A stretch of 64,000 nt of DNA, taken from the NCBI RefSeq assembly GCF_900496995.4, contig NC_044018.1, positions 26,442,001 through 26,506,000 on the forward strand, given 5' to 3'. The DNA comes from Aquila chrysaetos chrysaetos (lineage: Eukaryota; Chordata; Aves; Accipitriformes; Accipitridae). The notes under the pieces are model-generated. The model searched no databases. It was not told the origin of the DNA and saw only the letters and a program-made list of their open reading frames with translations. Position numbers and translations under genes: made by a program. Of this stretch, positions 11,697-24,700 are shown in pieces (within the stretch, counting starts at the first letter, position 1; every line of letters starts with the position of its first letter).

Positions 11697-14600
11697 GTGA
11701 GTAACTCACTCTGAAGGATTTTATAACTTCAGCTAGTTTCCTTAAAGACGATGGAATAATCTTAGATGATTTCCTGAGGGGCACCTGGCTGCTGGAGGAC
11801 AGTCTACAGGCTGGAGATGGGCAGCTGGGCTTTCTACAGGGACTTTTTTTGGTGATCTAAAAACCTATATGTTGAGGAGAGGACCTTTTTGTGATAGCTG
11901 TAGGAAACACTACAAAAGAAAGTGGAAATCCTGTGCTCCCCTGTCAAGCAGGTGTCTGGATAGGATCTACTAGGAAGCGCTTCCTCCATTGGTGTCCAGA
12001 CCCAAATCCTCTCTAAAGAGGACAGCAAGGACTGGGCAAGGTTCACCCTTCCCTCTCCAAGGGAGACTGCAGAGGAGCCCCAGTGAATTTCGGTGTTACT
12101 GCCCATGCGTAGTTCCCCAGGTTTGTATTCACGTCCCTCCACAGCTTGAGGGGACAGCTCTTGTACCACACACAAGGGCCATTAACAGGCAGCCCATGGG
12201 GCAGCAAAAATGCTGTCTTCTCTCACAGACCTCTGCATAAAGATGTAGGATCACTTTGCAAAAGCACGTCTTGAACTTTGCTGACCCGTATGAGGCATTA
12301 TCTCAGAGAAACACCGGATAAATGGTTCTGTCAGCCTTTTCTCGTGCATTTGTGTTTGTGCGCATTATTGTGAATTAAACCTTAACTGCGATACATAATC
12401 TGAATGTCCCTGTAGGAGCTTATTATTAACCTGTCCAGTATGTTCGGAATCTTCCATCTGGAGGGTAGTAAAATGAAGCCAATAGTCTTCGTCAGACACG
12501 ATGTGAATAAAATACTTTGCTAATTGAATTTCTCTTACTTCTATGCCTCTCCAGTCACATTAGAGAGAGACTGTAGCAATGGCAGTCCTCTCTTCTTCCT
12601 TTTATAGCTGAATTTTTTTAAGATTTGCATTTTAGCTCTTTCCATTCCTCCCCATAGCTCTGACTTACTGTAGGACAACCCTGGCATTTCTCAAGAGTAC
12701 TGCAGCATTACAAACAGAGGAAGGTTTATTTGTAATGTTAGTGGGTTCCAGCAACACATGTTGGTAGCATCAGAAGGTTTCTCATTCTATAGGTTCCTAC
12801 AGAATGTAGAGTTTCTGTAAAATACTAAAAAAAATGCATTAAAATGATGATTTATAATTTGTCTCTGAACTTTTGAGGTTGACAGTGAGTATTTGACTTC
12901 AGAGACTGCAGGTGAGTTCATAGTGAGTTTTTCATGCTTTAACTTACTGAAACCCTTCTGATGCCAAGGCACTGTGCTGCCATTCACCTGGGATGAAAGA
13001 AGAGGAGAGCTGACCTGGAGCTGCTGCTAGAGAACTTCTGGCCTAGGCCACCCCAGCGGGCCCTCTCTGCAAAGGCAGGGCCAGCTGATACCTCCCTTTC
13101 ATCAGGGCTGGGCACTGATTCTGCTGGCTGTAGTTCTGCTGATGAAGAAGTGATGCAATCACCAAACTTTGTATTTTCAGGCAAATACAAACCTGGGGTT
13201 ATTGCCATAGTCTGAAGCTTTCTGACATTTGAAGCTAATTGTGAAAACCAATCAACTTACACCTTACAAATTACTACGGTACATATTACTGAAGTACTGA
13301 GAATGTAATAAGTCCATGAATAAATGTGGTTCTTATAACAAAAGCCAAAATTATTTTATATAAGAGCTATGTATTAAAATGAACTAAACAAAGAGTGCAC
13401 TGACTTTGAGAGATGGAAAAGTTACTTTCACAATGAATATGTTCAGTTTTGCTTCCTTTATTTAAAAGAACAATGTCATATGCTTTAAAGTATTGATAAA
13501 TTGGTATTATTATCCTAACCTAAGAAATACCACAAGTTCCTGTAAAATACTTGTTGTTTTGGGAGATCTCTATTAAGACATCTTTGTTCTGAAAAAGGAA
13601 GTACTTAGAGCTGTATTCAGATGGATTCACTGACTTAATAGAAACTGGTTTTGTTTGTGTGAGAAATGGCCATATGATTCTAGTGGTGGTCTAATACAAC
13701 AATTAATAGTACGATAATAGCCAGATCTGGGGAAAACACTAAAGCGCTGAACATGACAGCACATGCTTATGATTTCAGCTCTTGCCTCTCGGAGTAGGTT
13801 TATGGTGCCAATATGAGTCCCCTGTGAGTGGAGGAGACTTGGGTGCCCACATGAGGATGTTCACAATCTTACAGCATCTGTGAAACTCTCCTGAGGCATT
13901 TTAGTGCCTGTAAGAGGGCTGCAGCACTGCCTGTGGAGCTGGGCTCGGTGCCCAGACAACAGCTTGAAAATTGCCGTGGCGGTCTCTAACCCCGGGGTTG
14001 TTAGCCTATAAGGACACTTGTTCTCCCTCGTCACCTGCCCTCAGTAGTTAGCATTTTTGGCTGCACAGTGGCTGGCTTTCAAAGACTGGGAGGTGTTCCC
14101 ACCAGTATTACCCCCAAGCCAGGTGAATTGACTGCTTTCATGGGATGTGAGAACTGTGGATTAAAACTAGGAGACTAGCAGCTAGGCTTTCGGCTTTCTG
14201 CGGAAGAGCCGGTGCTAGTCCACTTGTCCTCAAACAAGAACTTAGCAGGCATCTAGCGTGGCTGAGGGCAAAACTGCTCATACTGTTACTGATTTTCTCT
14301 GGTTTTCTTTGGAGATTTTCCCAGTCCTGCTGGGAGGCTCAGCTCTTACATTTCTGTTCTCTCCATCTCTCTGCATTTTCTTTTCCTTTCTTTCATTGCC
14401 AACAACACCCTCCCTAGGTGACGTTGCTGTCCCTCCTTCACCCAGCCCATCTTGAAAGGACAGACCCTTTCAGGATGCATCTTTCAGGACGGTAGACTAG
14501 AAGAAGTTCCGGATGGCATCAGCTTTAACAACTTCTCTCTTGATTTTTCTTAGACCTCTGCAGTACCTTCCCTCCCTGCCAAACCTCCCAGTGTGACACT

Positions 14601-16582
14601 GAGCACTGGTGACTATGTGGGTGACATTCAGTTTGAGACATAATGATGCAGCCAGCCGTAACTGCTGACCTTCAGCTTCACGTCCCTGTGTTGAACACGT
14701 TTTTTTGCACAACAGAGAGTAGCTTGTTTGCTTTTCATTTCATTAAGGAATGTCCCCGTGTGGAAAAGGCCATTTCCCTTGTAAAAAAATAGTAATTTTT
14801 GCTTTAACAGGCAGCTGTTCTCATGCAGATAATTCAAGGTAATGGATGGAGACAAAAAGAGATTTCTAAATTAGTAAAGATCATCTGGAAAGGATGTAGC
14901 TCAGCTCACGGATAGCTCTTCTTATCTGTGTTCTGGGTACACTGTATATAGATTAACACTGGTGTGCCAATCAAATTAACAAACCAGGGAAAAACGCCAT
15001 TTTATTTTGGCTTTTTCTCATATTAGCTTATGCTGCCTTCTTTCTTTTTCTTTTCTTTTTTTTTTTTTTTTTTCTCCAGAGGACATATACAACTTGTAGC
15101 ACTGGCTATTCAGTGGATATCCCCCATCCAAAACTTGTTACAGAGTGTAGTATTTCTGAGGTTCCGATATGACAGTATTAAGCTTCCCACATTTTTAGAT
15201 GCCCTTACTGGAGATGACAATTTCCCCTTCATGAGAAAGAATTTTTTTCCTCTTGCTTAGTACATTTCAGTAATATTTCAGAAATTTTGCAAGTATGCTC
15301 CAATTTGTTCAACAAAGCACCATAAAATATACTGGAAGTGACAGCTTCATGAAAATTTTCAGTTGAAACTGGGGAAACAATCTTTTCTGGGGAAAAAATA
15401 GGGCATTTTGTTACATAGTAATATGAAAACAACTCATAATATATGGTAGAGAATTAATGCGCTTGCAAATATTTATTGACAAGAATGTACATAGGCTCCT
15501 TTGTCATTAATAAGAGCAAGATAAGGATGAACTAAAGAGATATTAGTTACACTTGGCATGAAGCTGTGAGGCCAGTTTGCCAAGTGTTATCATTACTAGA
15601 AGTAGGGCTGGTGTCTCTGAGGAGGAGCGGCAGGAGGCAAAGTCGGTGTGAAGCGGTGGCTGGCTGGTGCCCTCCCAGCCGCTCTCGCCAATGCAGGGCT
15701 CTTATCCGCTCGTTTGCTCATGCTCACTCTTTCGGTGGGTGATGCATTAGCTTCTGCTGGAACTAATCACAGCTCCTCACAAATTTTCTTGGTCTTGAGC
15801 TCAAAGTGCGCAGGGGAGTTTCTGGTCTACACTTAGCCAGCCAAGCGGGTGAGAATTTGGGATGTTTGTGACAATGGCCTTGACAAAACCTAAGCACGAT
15901 TTTTGCCAAAAGCTGGGTATGCCTCCTTGACTCTTTACCAAATCTTTTTAAAATCAATTTTTTTAAAGAATTTTATCCTTTAGGTGCAAAAAGCACATAT
16001 GTATTGGGTTTTTTTAACCAGCAACACTATTAACTGCTGACAACTTGCAGTAGTAACATGTATAGTGTGTGTACCTTCACTGGTTTAACTCTTAAATGGC
16101 TGAAAAATCTTGTTAGAGTCTTGTTAAAAAGCCTGAAGTGCTCCTGCTAGTATATAGGCAAGGCAGACTTTCTTTTGTACCTCGCAGACACTGTTTTCAG
16201 ATTGGTTTTGCTTCCAATCCACTCTCTCAGAAAATGTCCCAAAATGGGGCCATTTTATCCTATCACAAGATCCTTCTGGGCTTTCCTTCTCTGTCACTTG
16301 AACGTCAGTTGAGCTGCAAGAAGGAGAAGCACTGGACCCCAGCCAAAGCATAACTGGTTTAATGGGACATCTACAGCAGGTTTTTGTGTGTGTACTTTCA
16401 TGCCAGTGAAAGTGCTTATTGTAGAGCAATTGTATTGGCATGAAGGTAGAGTTATATTTCCTAGTTAATCATCAAGCCCTATGAAATGTAAAAAAGGTGC
16501 AAGACAAGCACTTTGCTTTCTGTCCAAAGCTTTTTTTTTGCATTCATTAATCTGCTTCTGTTTACTTTTCTTTTTTTCATAG
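11697..16582 (+). other. MLIP: MLIP intron (4.9 kb)
   Basis: Non-coding interval between two recognised MLIP exons. It contains a T-rich tract at 15041-15075 and a moderately GC-rich segment around 13000-13100. I recognise no exon, RNA gene or named repeat in it. Confidence 0.85.
15041..15075. repeat. Poly-T/TTTTC tract
   Basis: Thirty-five bases of almost pure T with a few C interruptions, ending in CTCCAG. It resembles a polypyrimidine tract followed by AG, but the sequence after it does not encode anything I recognise as MLIP. Confidence 0.85.
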
Positions 16583-16771
16583 GAGACTTCTCTCCTACAC
16601 CCTCTGTATCCAACTAAACTGATCCCTCCAACTAAGTCCCCTTTGCGTCCTCCGTCCGTCTCCCTCGCTGACTGTCTAAACCCTGGACCTTTCAGCCACT
16701 TGTCTTCTATCACGTGTGATGTTCATGAGAATCCTTATAGCCCTTACAGTCACAACTCTTTGTACAATAAG
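16583..16771 (+). CDS. MLIP: MLIP internal exon (C-terminal region)
   Basis: This exon encodes 63 residues, including LHPLYPTKLIPPTKS, LADCLNPGPFSHLSS and ENPYSPYSHNSLYNK. They align with the human stretch LHPLYQTKLYPPAKS, HADCLAPGPFSHLSF and the segment ending HNACNK, as I remember it. The bird exon begins ETSLLHPLY where human has a longer DVTVPPKPVSLHPLY, so about five to six residues are missing at its 5' edge. The acceptor is TTTTTTTCATAG, the donor is AAG|GTGAGC, and both phases are 0. The product is rich in proline, serine and tyrosine and looks disordered. It is one of the better conserved parts of MLIP, perhaps a binding segment, though that role is inferred. Confidence 0.92.
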
Positions 16772-17124
16772 GTGAGCATCAAGTGTGGTGTGATTCAAAA
16801 GTGTTGTCAGGCTTTCATCCTTTTAATTCTAGGCAGAATTCAGCTGAGTCATTACATTTCAGTGCTGGCAGGTGCTCTGGGAGATGCATCTCAGATGAGC
16901 CTGTGTCTCCAGCATCCTTGGAGATATGACTGCTTTTCCTTCCCTTGGCACAGCTCATGTCAGGGCTTGCTTCCTCCAGACTAGCTAGGACAGGGCTCCC
17001 ACCACTCTTCATTCAAGCTATCTGTTCTCTAAAAGAGGAATAATCTATTTCATCTCTTATGCTCAGATTACTTTTAACATTTACCCATAGTAAGGTAACG
17101 GGCTATTTCTTTTTTCTTGGGGAC

Positions 17125-17164
17125 GGGAAGGGAGACTAACCTGAGGGAAGGGAGGCTAACCTGA
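17125..17164. repeat. 20-bp tandem duplication
   Basis: A 20-base unit, GGGAAGGGAGACTAACCTGA, is repeated directly at 17145 with one A-to-G difference. It is a local duplication inside the MLIP intron. Confidence 0.85.
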
Positions 17165-18769
17165 GAGAAATACAGGCTTTTCCAGTGGCTTTATCTGTCA
17201 TCCTGACAAGCAGTTCTCTCTTGCCAATGCAAAGGGAATCACACCCTTGCTGACATTTGTGTCTTCTTTGAAACAGCAGTGAAGAAGTTACACAAAATCT
17301 CAGTAGTCCAAGGTGTGTGGGTGACAGGGCTGGCTAATGAGCTTTGTAAGGTGAAAACTGGGCCCTACGTCTTAACGGAAGTCTTTTCGAAGAGCAGCTG
17401 GAATGAGGTATTTACAATACCTCAAGAGAGCCCCTGCCTGGTATTAGAACAGCATCGGTCGTGGAAGTCTGTAGAAGATGCTGTTTGGACCCCTCAGCTG
17501 CATCCCTCCCATGTCCTCTTTTTCTAACACAAAATCTGGCTGCAAATGCTCAAACCTTGATGCCAGGAGAGATAATCCCACTCCAAGATGTACAGTGTGA
17601 TTTATTTGGGATGGAAGAGGTTAAAACACAGGCCTTAGTTTCTGTTTCTTTAGGCTATGTCATGGTTTCCTCATCAGGGGAAGGACCAATGTGAAATACG
17701 CATTACTAGTTTCAGGCACATTGGGAGCCAAGACTGCTTTGGAGACAAGTATCACCTCTGCAGAGAATGTATGTTAGTCAGCTGTCAGACTCTGAAGAAA
17801 TGCCTGGAAACACCTTTTTGTCCCCATTGACTAGAAACATAACTTAGGTTAATAGGCAATATCAATATTGTCTGAAGTTGGCCCCTCCATGCTGTGGGGT
17901 TTATAGAATTTACCATTTTACCCACTTATTATGACGGACTAAGACTAAAACTAAAACTAAAACCAACCTTCCATTTTGTCTTTGAGGGATCCTGAACAAA
18001 AACACCTTTTCACATCTGCTAGACTGGGTTTTGTTCTGTTCCAATTTTTACTAAACTGGGCTGACATGTTTATTTAGACAGCAATGATTTTATGATCACC
18101 TATTTTTTGACAAGTTTCCTGGTTCATTGCAGGGCATTCACATGAACAAACAAAGAGTTCATATGACCACTGAAGCCAGTTCTTATAATGAAAATGGGTA
18201 TTTGCTATTGCTAGTGGAAAGACTGCTAGAAACTCAGAAATTTATATAGGAAGGTGAATAAGGCAGGGAAGAGTAGTCTGAAGATAATTAAGATAGTGTA
18301 ATTTTTTGGTATATCATGTTAGCTGTTTTCTCAAACAGGGATATTCTTGCTGAATAATTGCTGAAATAGGGAAATTTTGCTGCTGCTCTGATTTCCCATA
18401 GCACTGTGCACCCAAAACTCTTCTCTGGAATGCAGAGGTCATAGGACAGCCCAGACTGTGTATTTGCATTCCACCCATGTGGTGATGGTTACGAGGCCTC
18501 TTCATCCACAATTTTTTATCTCAAGGAACTTTTGTCATTCTAAGCAACCTTTGTGAGCTTTGCAAACCGATAAATGAAGCCACACCTCTCTGATGTTAAG
18601 ACCTTCTTCCTGTACAATGTAAATACAAGAGCTACATCATCTCTTTGATTTCTTCCATTTCCCTGTATAACACAAATTTGCTTTCTTACTTGGGTCATTT
18701 TTAACTGTCCACTATTAGCAAAGGTATTTCACATGATTTTTCTGTAAGCTTCACACATCTGTAAACAGC

Positions 18770-18820
18770 TTTTATTTTATTTTTATATTTTTTATATATA
18801 TTATATATTTTATATATTCT
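18770..18820. repeat. AT-rich low-complexity tract
   Basis: About 50 bases made almost wholly of T and A (TTTTATTTTA then TATATAT runs). It is a simple-sequence tract with no further signal. Confidence 0.85.
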
Positions 18821-19738
18821 AATTTCCATGTTGAACTCTGACTCTCTGTTTAAGTCTGCAACTTTCCAGGGTTGAGCAGCACCATCCATAGCCTAAAAGT
18901 CACTGAAGAGTGCTGTATTCTATCAAAGGAAAGCTCAGAGGGTCATTTAATTTTACTTCAAATACTACTGCAGCACCATTTTGAATAGTTATGTCATCAG
19001 GGAGCTAATTGAGAGGGATGTGTTTTAGATGAGGCCCTAGTACTGACCGCTGTGACAATTTAAGCAAAAAAGTTCACACATTTGGGCTTCTGGTTGACTT
19101 CCCATCGCCATCCCTCTCATCATGTAAGTGAAATAGGCTCCTGACTTTGGTCAAGACCACATGCAATGGTCATGCTTGTGTTTCTCCAAATGCATCCCTT
19201 AATTTAGTTAATGTAGCAAGTTCTCTCTTCCATCCCATGAGATTTAGTGAAAATCCATGGGAATCTATGATGTTAACCTTGATTAGTAAAAAAAAAAAAA
19301 GCAATAATTAGATCTTCTGAAGCAGAATTGGTGAGAATGATGAAGATTTTTGAGATGAGTATCTTTTTTGAGACTTCTTTGGAGAATTTTCAGTATAACT
19401 CAATTTACCATTGATTGTTTCCTAGTGTTTAAAATAATTGTAATAATTGAATTATTTGCAATAATTTTAAAGTCTTAGCCAATGAAGATAAGGGTAACTG
19501 ATATAAAATAAGACAACTCAATTGTCAGAGGTAGGTAAGATTTTTAAGCATTACTGGTAGTGCTAGTAAATACCTTTAGTAAAATTTATTGTATTTCTGA
19601 ACTGATGTCACTCTCTAGGTAGGTGTGGCCCAATACTTTGGGAAACAGAATAATCAAATGTCAATATTGGGCTAGTTTAATACAAACAGAGGTTTATTTA
19701 CACAAGAAGTAAATATTCACCACTTAAAATTTTTTTTT

Positions 19739-19800
19739 TAACATTTCTGTTTTGGTCTATAGTATTAACATTTCTGTTTTGGTCTATAGTATTAACATTC
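19739..19800. repeat. 27-bp perfect tandem duplication
   Basis: A 27-base unit beginning TAACATTTCTGTTTTGG and ending CTATAGTAT occupies 19739-19765 and is repeated without a single change at 19766-19792. A third partial copy (TAACATT) follows. The lack of divergence suggests a recent event or an unstable minisatellite. Confidence 0.95.
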
Positions 19801-19979
19801 TTTGATAACCAAAGGAAGATTAATTTCAATCTTATTCACATGATCAATATTTAACATTTGAGTCAATATATGTTGATAAAAACCCTGACAATATTTGCCT
19901 GTTATTTCTCAGAATAACCCTGTCTTCTGCGCCACCCAACTACAGTCTAAGCTATTCATGTTTTTAAAAAGACATGATT

Positions 19980-20040
19980 TGTTGGACTCGATGATCTTAA
20001 AGGTCTTTTCCAACCTAAACGATTCTATGTTTCTACGATT
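19980..20040 (+). mobile_element. CR1 LINE, 3' terminal fragment
   Basis: The sequence GTTGGACTCGATGATCTTAA, then AGGTCTTTTCCAACCTAAACGATTCTATG in positions 20001-20029, is the well-known 3' end of avian CR1 elements, with a decayed octamer tail (GATTCTATGTTTCTACGATT). Only about 60 bases are present, which fits the strong 5' truncation typical of CR1 insertions. Confidence 0.85.
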
Positions 20041-21289
20041 GTATATTTTTTGGTCATAAATAATCGAAGTAACAGAAAACACAGTACAGTAGACACAGTA
20101 TCAGATGTAGAAACAACATCCTGATATCATGGGAATTTCTTTCCATTCTCTACTAAACCTGAACTGTCATCTCTGTAAATTCCCTGGAGGTTCCCTCTCT
20201 CCACTCCTCATCCCTTGGGGTGACTCGCTTGCTGTCTCTTCAGCCATCCAGTAAACACATGGTCAGTGTCCACATGGTTCATCTCTACATATGTTACATT
20301 TCTAACTATATGTTGTATTTTGCTTCATGTTCCACTAGAGGGCAAAACCTGCTGCCATAAATTCTTACAATCATTTAAAATACGTTGTCAATACACTATT
20401 GAGAACAGACAGGATGTGCCAGTGAATGGAGTTGCTCCTCTTCACCCGCACTTTCATTAAAAAATTACTTTGAACAAGTGTTCTCTCAGAAATGGGAAAT
20501 GGGATATGGGAAAAAACAGAATGATCACCTGTGTCTTATATTAGGGAGACTAGATATGGTGAGCTCCTAAACCCAGTATAATTTTATTTGTTGGCTCAGG
20601 GCATAAGAAAATAACAGCTGTCTCTATCTGAAATGCTTTATTGAAAGGACACTGTGGTGTTGTTTAGGCAGACTGGACCCAGTGCCAACCTGTTTTTGTT
20701 TGAAGCTCCACCAAGTACCTGAATCTTCACAGCTGATGGAATTATACAGATGAAGCTGAAAGATAGACCTGGCAGGTTTTGTAGATTATAGCTGCTCAGA
20801 GTGACGAAATCCATAAGCTGTGCCCCAGATCATTTCACAATGTGGTTTTAGCTTTGATGGGAGGAGGCAGCGGGAACCAAGATACTGTGTCTGTCCTTCT
20901 GTTTGGAGAAGAGCAGAGAAGGCTCCTCTCATCTGTGCACAGGCTGCTTCTGAAATAAAAATGTTGCCCATTCAAGTGAGCTGATTCTGTTCTCTTCAGC
21001 CTTGTCATCTCTCTTGTCCTCTCCTTCCCCACTGTGCTCTCCAGGCACCAGGCACTGCTGCTCTTATTTACACTCCTTGGTCTTGAGTAATTATATGGGT
21101 TAAACTTTTTATTATATAAAAAAAGTTCCTTTTCCTTTTGATTGGAATAAAACAGCTCAGGAATGTGGACTTGAGTGCAACTATTGCAGTGATGGAGAGC
21201 CTGAGGTAACATTTAGCTCTGTGGTTAACTCCGAAGCATGCTTCTGCTGGGAATCCCTCCAGCCTTTAATGGAGGACTACGTAGGGTGG

Positions 21290-21796
21290 AAGAGCACAAC
21301 TCTGCACCTGGAGTACTGTGTTCAGTTCTGGTACTTGCAATTCAAAAAAAGGTGCAGACAGACTGGAGAGAGTCCAAAGGAGGGCCGTGAAGATGGTCAA
21401 AGGGCTGGAGAACTTGCCTTATGAGGAAAGACTGAAGGAGTTAGGTCTTCCCCTGGAGAAGAGAAGGTTCAGGGGAGACCTCATCACAGTATTCCAGTAC
21501 TTAAAGGGTGGCTACAAAGAGGAAGGAGGCTCTTTCTTCACAGGGAGCCACACAGAGAAGACAAGGGACAATGGGTACAGCTTGCACCGGGAGAGGTTTC
21601 ATTTTTATGTGAAAGAATTTTTTTACAGTGAGAACAACCAATCACTGGAACAACCTCCCCAGGGACGTGGTGGAGTCACCATCACTGGAGTTTCAAGATG
21701 TGTTTGGACAGGGTGCTAGATAATCTCATCTAGGCTCCCTTTCCCACAACAGGTTGGACCGCTCCAGCCCGGGCTGTTCTATGATTCTATGATTCA
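21290..21796 (+). mobile_element. CR1 LINE, 3' end (about 500 bp)
   Basis: From GCACCTGGAGTACTGTGTTC near 21303 to the tail ATGATTCTATGATTC near 21793, the sequence follows the CR1 consensus for the end of ORF2 and the short 3' UTR. Segments that were once coding translate to pieces such as RRAVKMVKGLENLPYEER and LEKRRFRGDLITVFQYL, the usual CR1 ORF2 C-terminus. The frame is interrupted, so the copy is dead. It carries the octamer microsatellite at its 3' end and is 5'-truncated. It is in the same orientation as MLIP and lies inside its intron. It looks less decayed than the other LINE pieces here. Confidence 0.93.
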
Positions 21797-24700
21797 TGTG
21801 GAGACACAATCGATGTAAATATCTGTCAGGGCAGAGAGCATTAGATTTTGGGAAACTGTCCATCATTTTGAAGGAGAAAGGAATGACCTGTCCAAGTGAA
21901 GAGGCAGGGGATGAGCGGGTGTAGCTCCCTCAGCTGGGGAATGCCTCTCAGTCCCTATTGACTTTCAGACTGCTTTTTATTTCTGTCAGCAAGGGCTGAG
22001 GACATCATTCATGTACATCCCTGTGAAAATCTCCCTGTTGGTTAAATATTTAGCAGCACAGCCTTGAAAATGGATTGGAGGGAACTGGCTTTTTGCAAGA
22101 GGTATGAGAAATGTTAAAAACCTACCATTTCTGTTCAGACATTACTTAGAAGAGTAAAGGTCCAAGACTGCAGAGGACAAGTTTTATTTAATGCCCAACT
22201 TTGGGCTCAAGCCAATTTAATTTTTTTCCTGGACCTAAATGGAGTTTTCTTGAAATCATTAAGTGTTGTGTTGGAATTGTCAGCCTTCCATAATCACTTG
22301 CAGGTCGGCAGGCTCCTAAGTAAGCAGAATATTTAAAGGGAATCTTTATTATTTTTTAAATGAAATCAGTGGTGTTTACCTCACCATCCACTCTCCTACT
22401 CATTGGAGTTTGTATTTGATTAATAGTAGCATAGTGGGAATTGACGTTTGGTGAATGCGGCAGCCTTTCAAGGTTGCCATGGAAAAGTACTTTTCTCCTA
22501 GACATCATCCCAGCAGCTTTTATTCCTAGAAGAGAGTTTTTTTCTTGCTTTTGAACTTTGATATTTAAATGCTCTACTTGTGTAGCTGTATTATGGTTGA
22601 TCAACCTTCTGCACTCTGTGATCCAGAACAATTGCTTTAGTATAGAAAAACAAATCAGAGGCAAACAAGCCAGTTCGTTAGTGCTGTGCTACAAATTGGA
22701 GCTCTTTGTTGGGAAAATATTAATGCTTAATATTGTTGTGTCTCCTTTGTATATGCTTTTATGGCATTGCTTCGGCTCAGCGAGCTATTTTAATCATATC
22801 ATACTTAGATGACATTTATATCACTTTGGACTTGGTTTGATAATGCCTGCAGAAAATGCCTCTGGAGTTCTTGCTCAGCTCATCTTCAAAGAAAGGCATT
22901 TCTCCTAAAGCACTTTAGAAGGATCATAACTTGGTAATCAATTGCTTTCTTCGAAGTCATCAAATTAGCAACAGAACATGAAGGTAGCTTAGGCTCAACA
23001 GGAGACACAGCAACATGCACTTAACATGGAGATGTCTCAAATCTGGCACTGCCTGGAAAGAACTCTGCTACCCACTCCTGTAGAGACAGCTCTTCCAAAG
23101 GAAAAAAAAGGAATTGATTGCTGTGTCACTCCTTTTGGCCTGGCTAGTTATGCAATTTTGAGAGCCTTTCTGTCTTATTTCCCCTAGGAGAAGCTGTTGA
23201 TGGTAGGACCCTCGTATTTCTTTGGTGTACTTCTGTCCATTTAGAAAACAGGAAAAAACACAAAAAGTTGTTTTCTTGAATGTGGTAGGATCAAACCCCA
23301 GCAGGCACTTTTCATACTTAGGAACTAAAATGTGCTTCCCAGTGAATGCTGTGCCCAGAAGTGTCCAAGTTTCCTCTTGGAACATACTTACAGCCACTAC
23401 TGTTGCTTTCTGCCTTCACATTTATACAGACTGTCTCTGCTGGGATAGCTTAAACCAGTCTCAAGCAACAAAAAGTGCTTTAAAATGTTTTGTCTTCATT
23501 CTTAGAAGTCTCTACATAATATAAAACTTGGGTTCAGTCATGCTTAGCTTTCTAGGATGATTTCATGTAGACTAGTGGATTACAGGCAGACATTTTTAAT
23601 ACATCAAATATAACAGAAATTCTGGCCCTAGCTAACAACTCATTTCTGAGATGTCTTTATCTTAGCCTTCTGTATCTTCAGATTAACATGTGAACACACA
23701 TCTTAAAAACAAACAAAGGAAACACAACAGCCCAAATACTACAACACTGCTAGTATCTGCTTCTAATGTCTCTGTTGGTTTGTGAAGGGGATTCTATGAG
23801 ATGTCCCATGGTGATGGGGGCTAGCTTGCCATAGCTCAGAGGCTGCTTCTGATGCTAGGATCCTGATCCATGACTGGATTTGGACTGGATACGACTCCAT
23901 TTCTAGGGGAATTTGAAACCATAGAAAATGGGAATGTCAAAAAATAATCTCCATTAAACGATTTGGCAAATGGGAACTGCATGGGGACATGTCTTTGCTT
24001 GTAACATAGTAATAAAAACAAAAGACAAAATTACAAAGAACAGAATCCACTCAGAGGTAAAGGTTGTTATTAATGGCAAAAGCAAAAATATACTATTGAG
24101 TGAAAAATATCAAACAAGATTTGGTGGACATGTAACCTGTGTGAGAAACAAAAATGATACTTGTACGCTTTTTATTGAAGACAGTGAGAAAACAAAGTCT
24201 GAAGGAAAAAAATCATAATTAATGGAAACTATCCTAAAACACCCAGAGCTATAGAGAAATTTGTATCTTAGACCTCATTGAACACAGAGGTTTCTAGGCA
24301 ATTTCCTACTGCTCTTTTAGATTGTAAAAAACTCTTCTGAGGTGTCAAAGAAAAGTTACAGTGAGCTGATAAACCTTTGGAAACTCTACATTTTAAAGGA
24401 CAAATTGGCACAATTAGAATTCACTTAACTTTTATTGCAGGTATTGATATAATGTGTACTCTGAAATATGGCCTTAATTAACTCCACTTCCAGTTATGTT
24501 AGAAAAATGTATAAAGTATAGTTAGTTCTGGTGAAATTCCAAGTATGTACTTAGAGCTTTATTTAAAGAAACCAGTATTTACCTATGTTACAAACATGAA
24601 ATTCAAGGCATTAGTGTTTTTTTTCTTTTTGGCAAACTGTTCTAAACTTTGATGAAGAGGTCATATATGATAAACTATAAATTATAGTACTAGCTTTCTC

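Noticed and set aside
21318..21719. 133-codon + strand open frame as a host gene
   Set aside because: The translation is the C-terminal part of CR1 ORF2 and the DNA ends in the CR1 octamer tail, so it is a transposon remnant.
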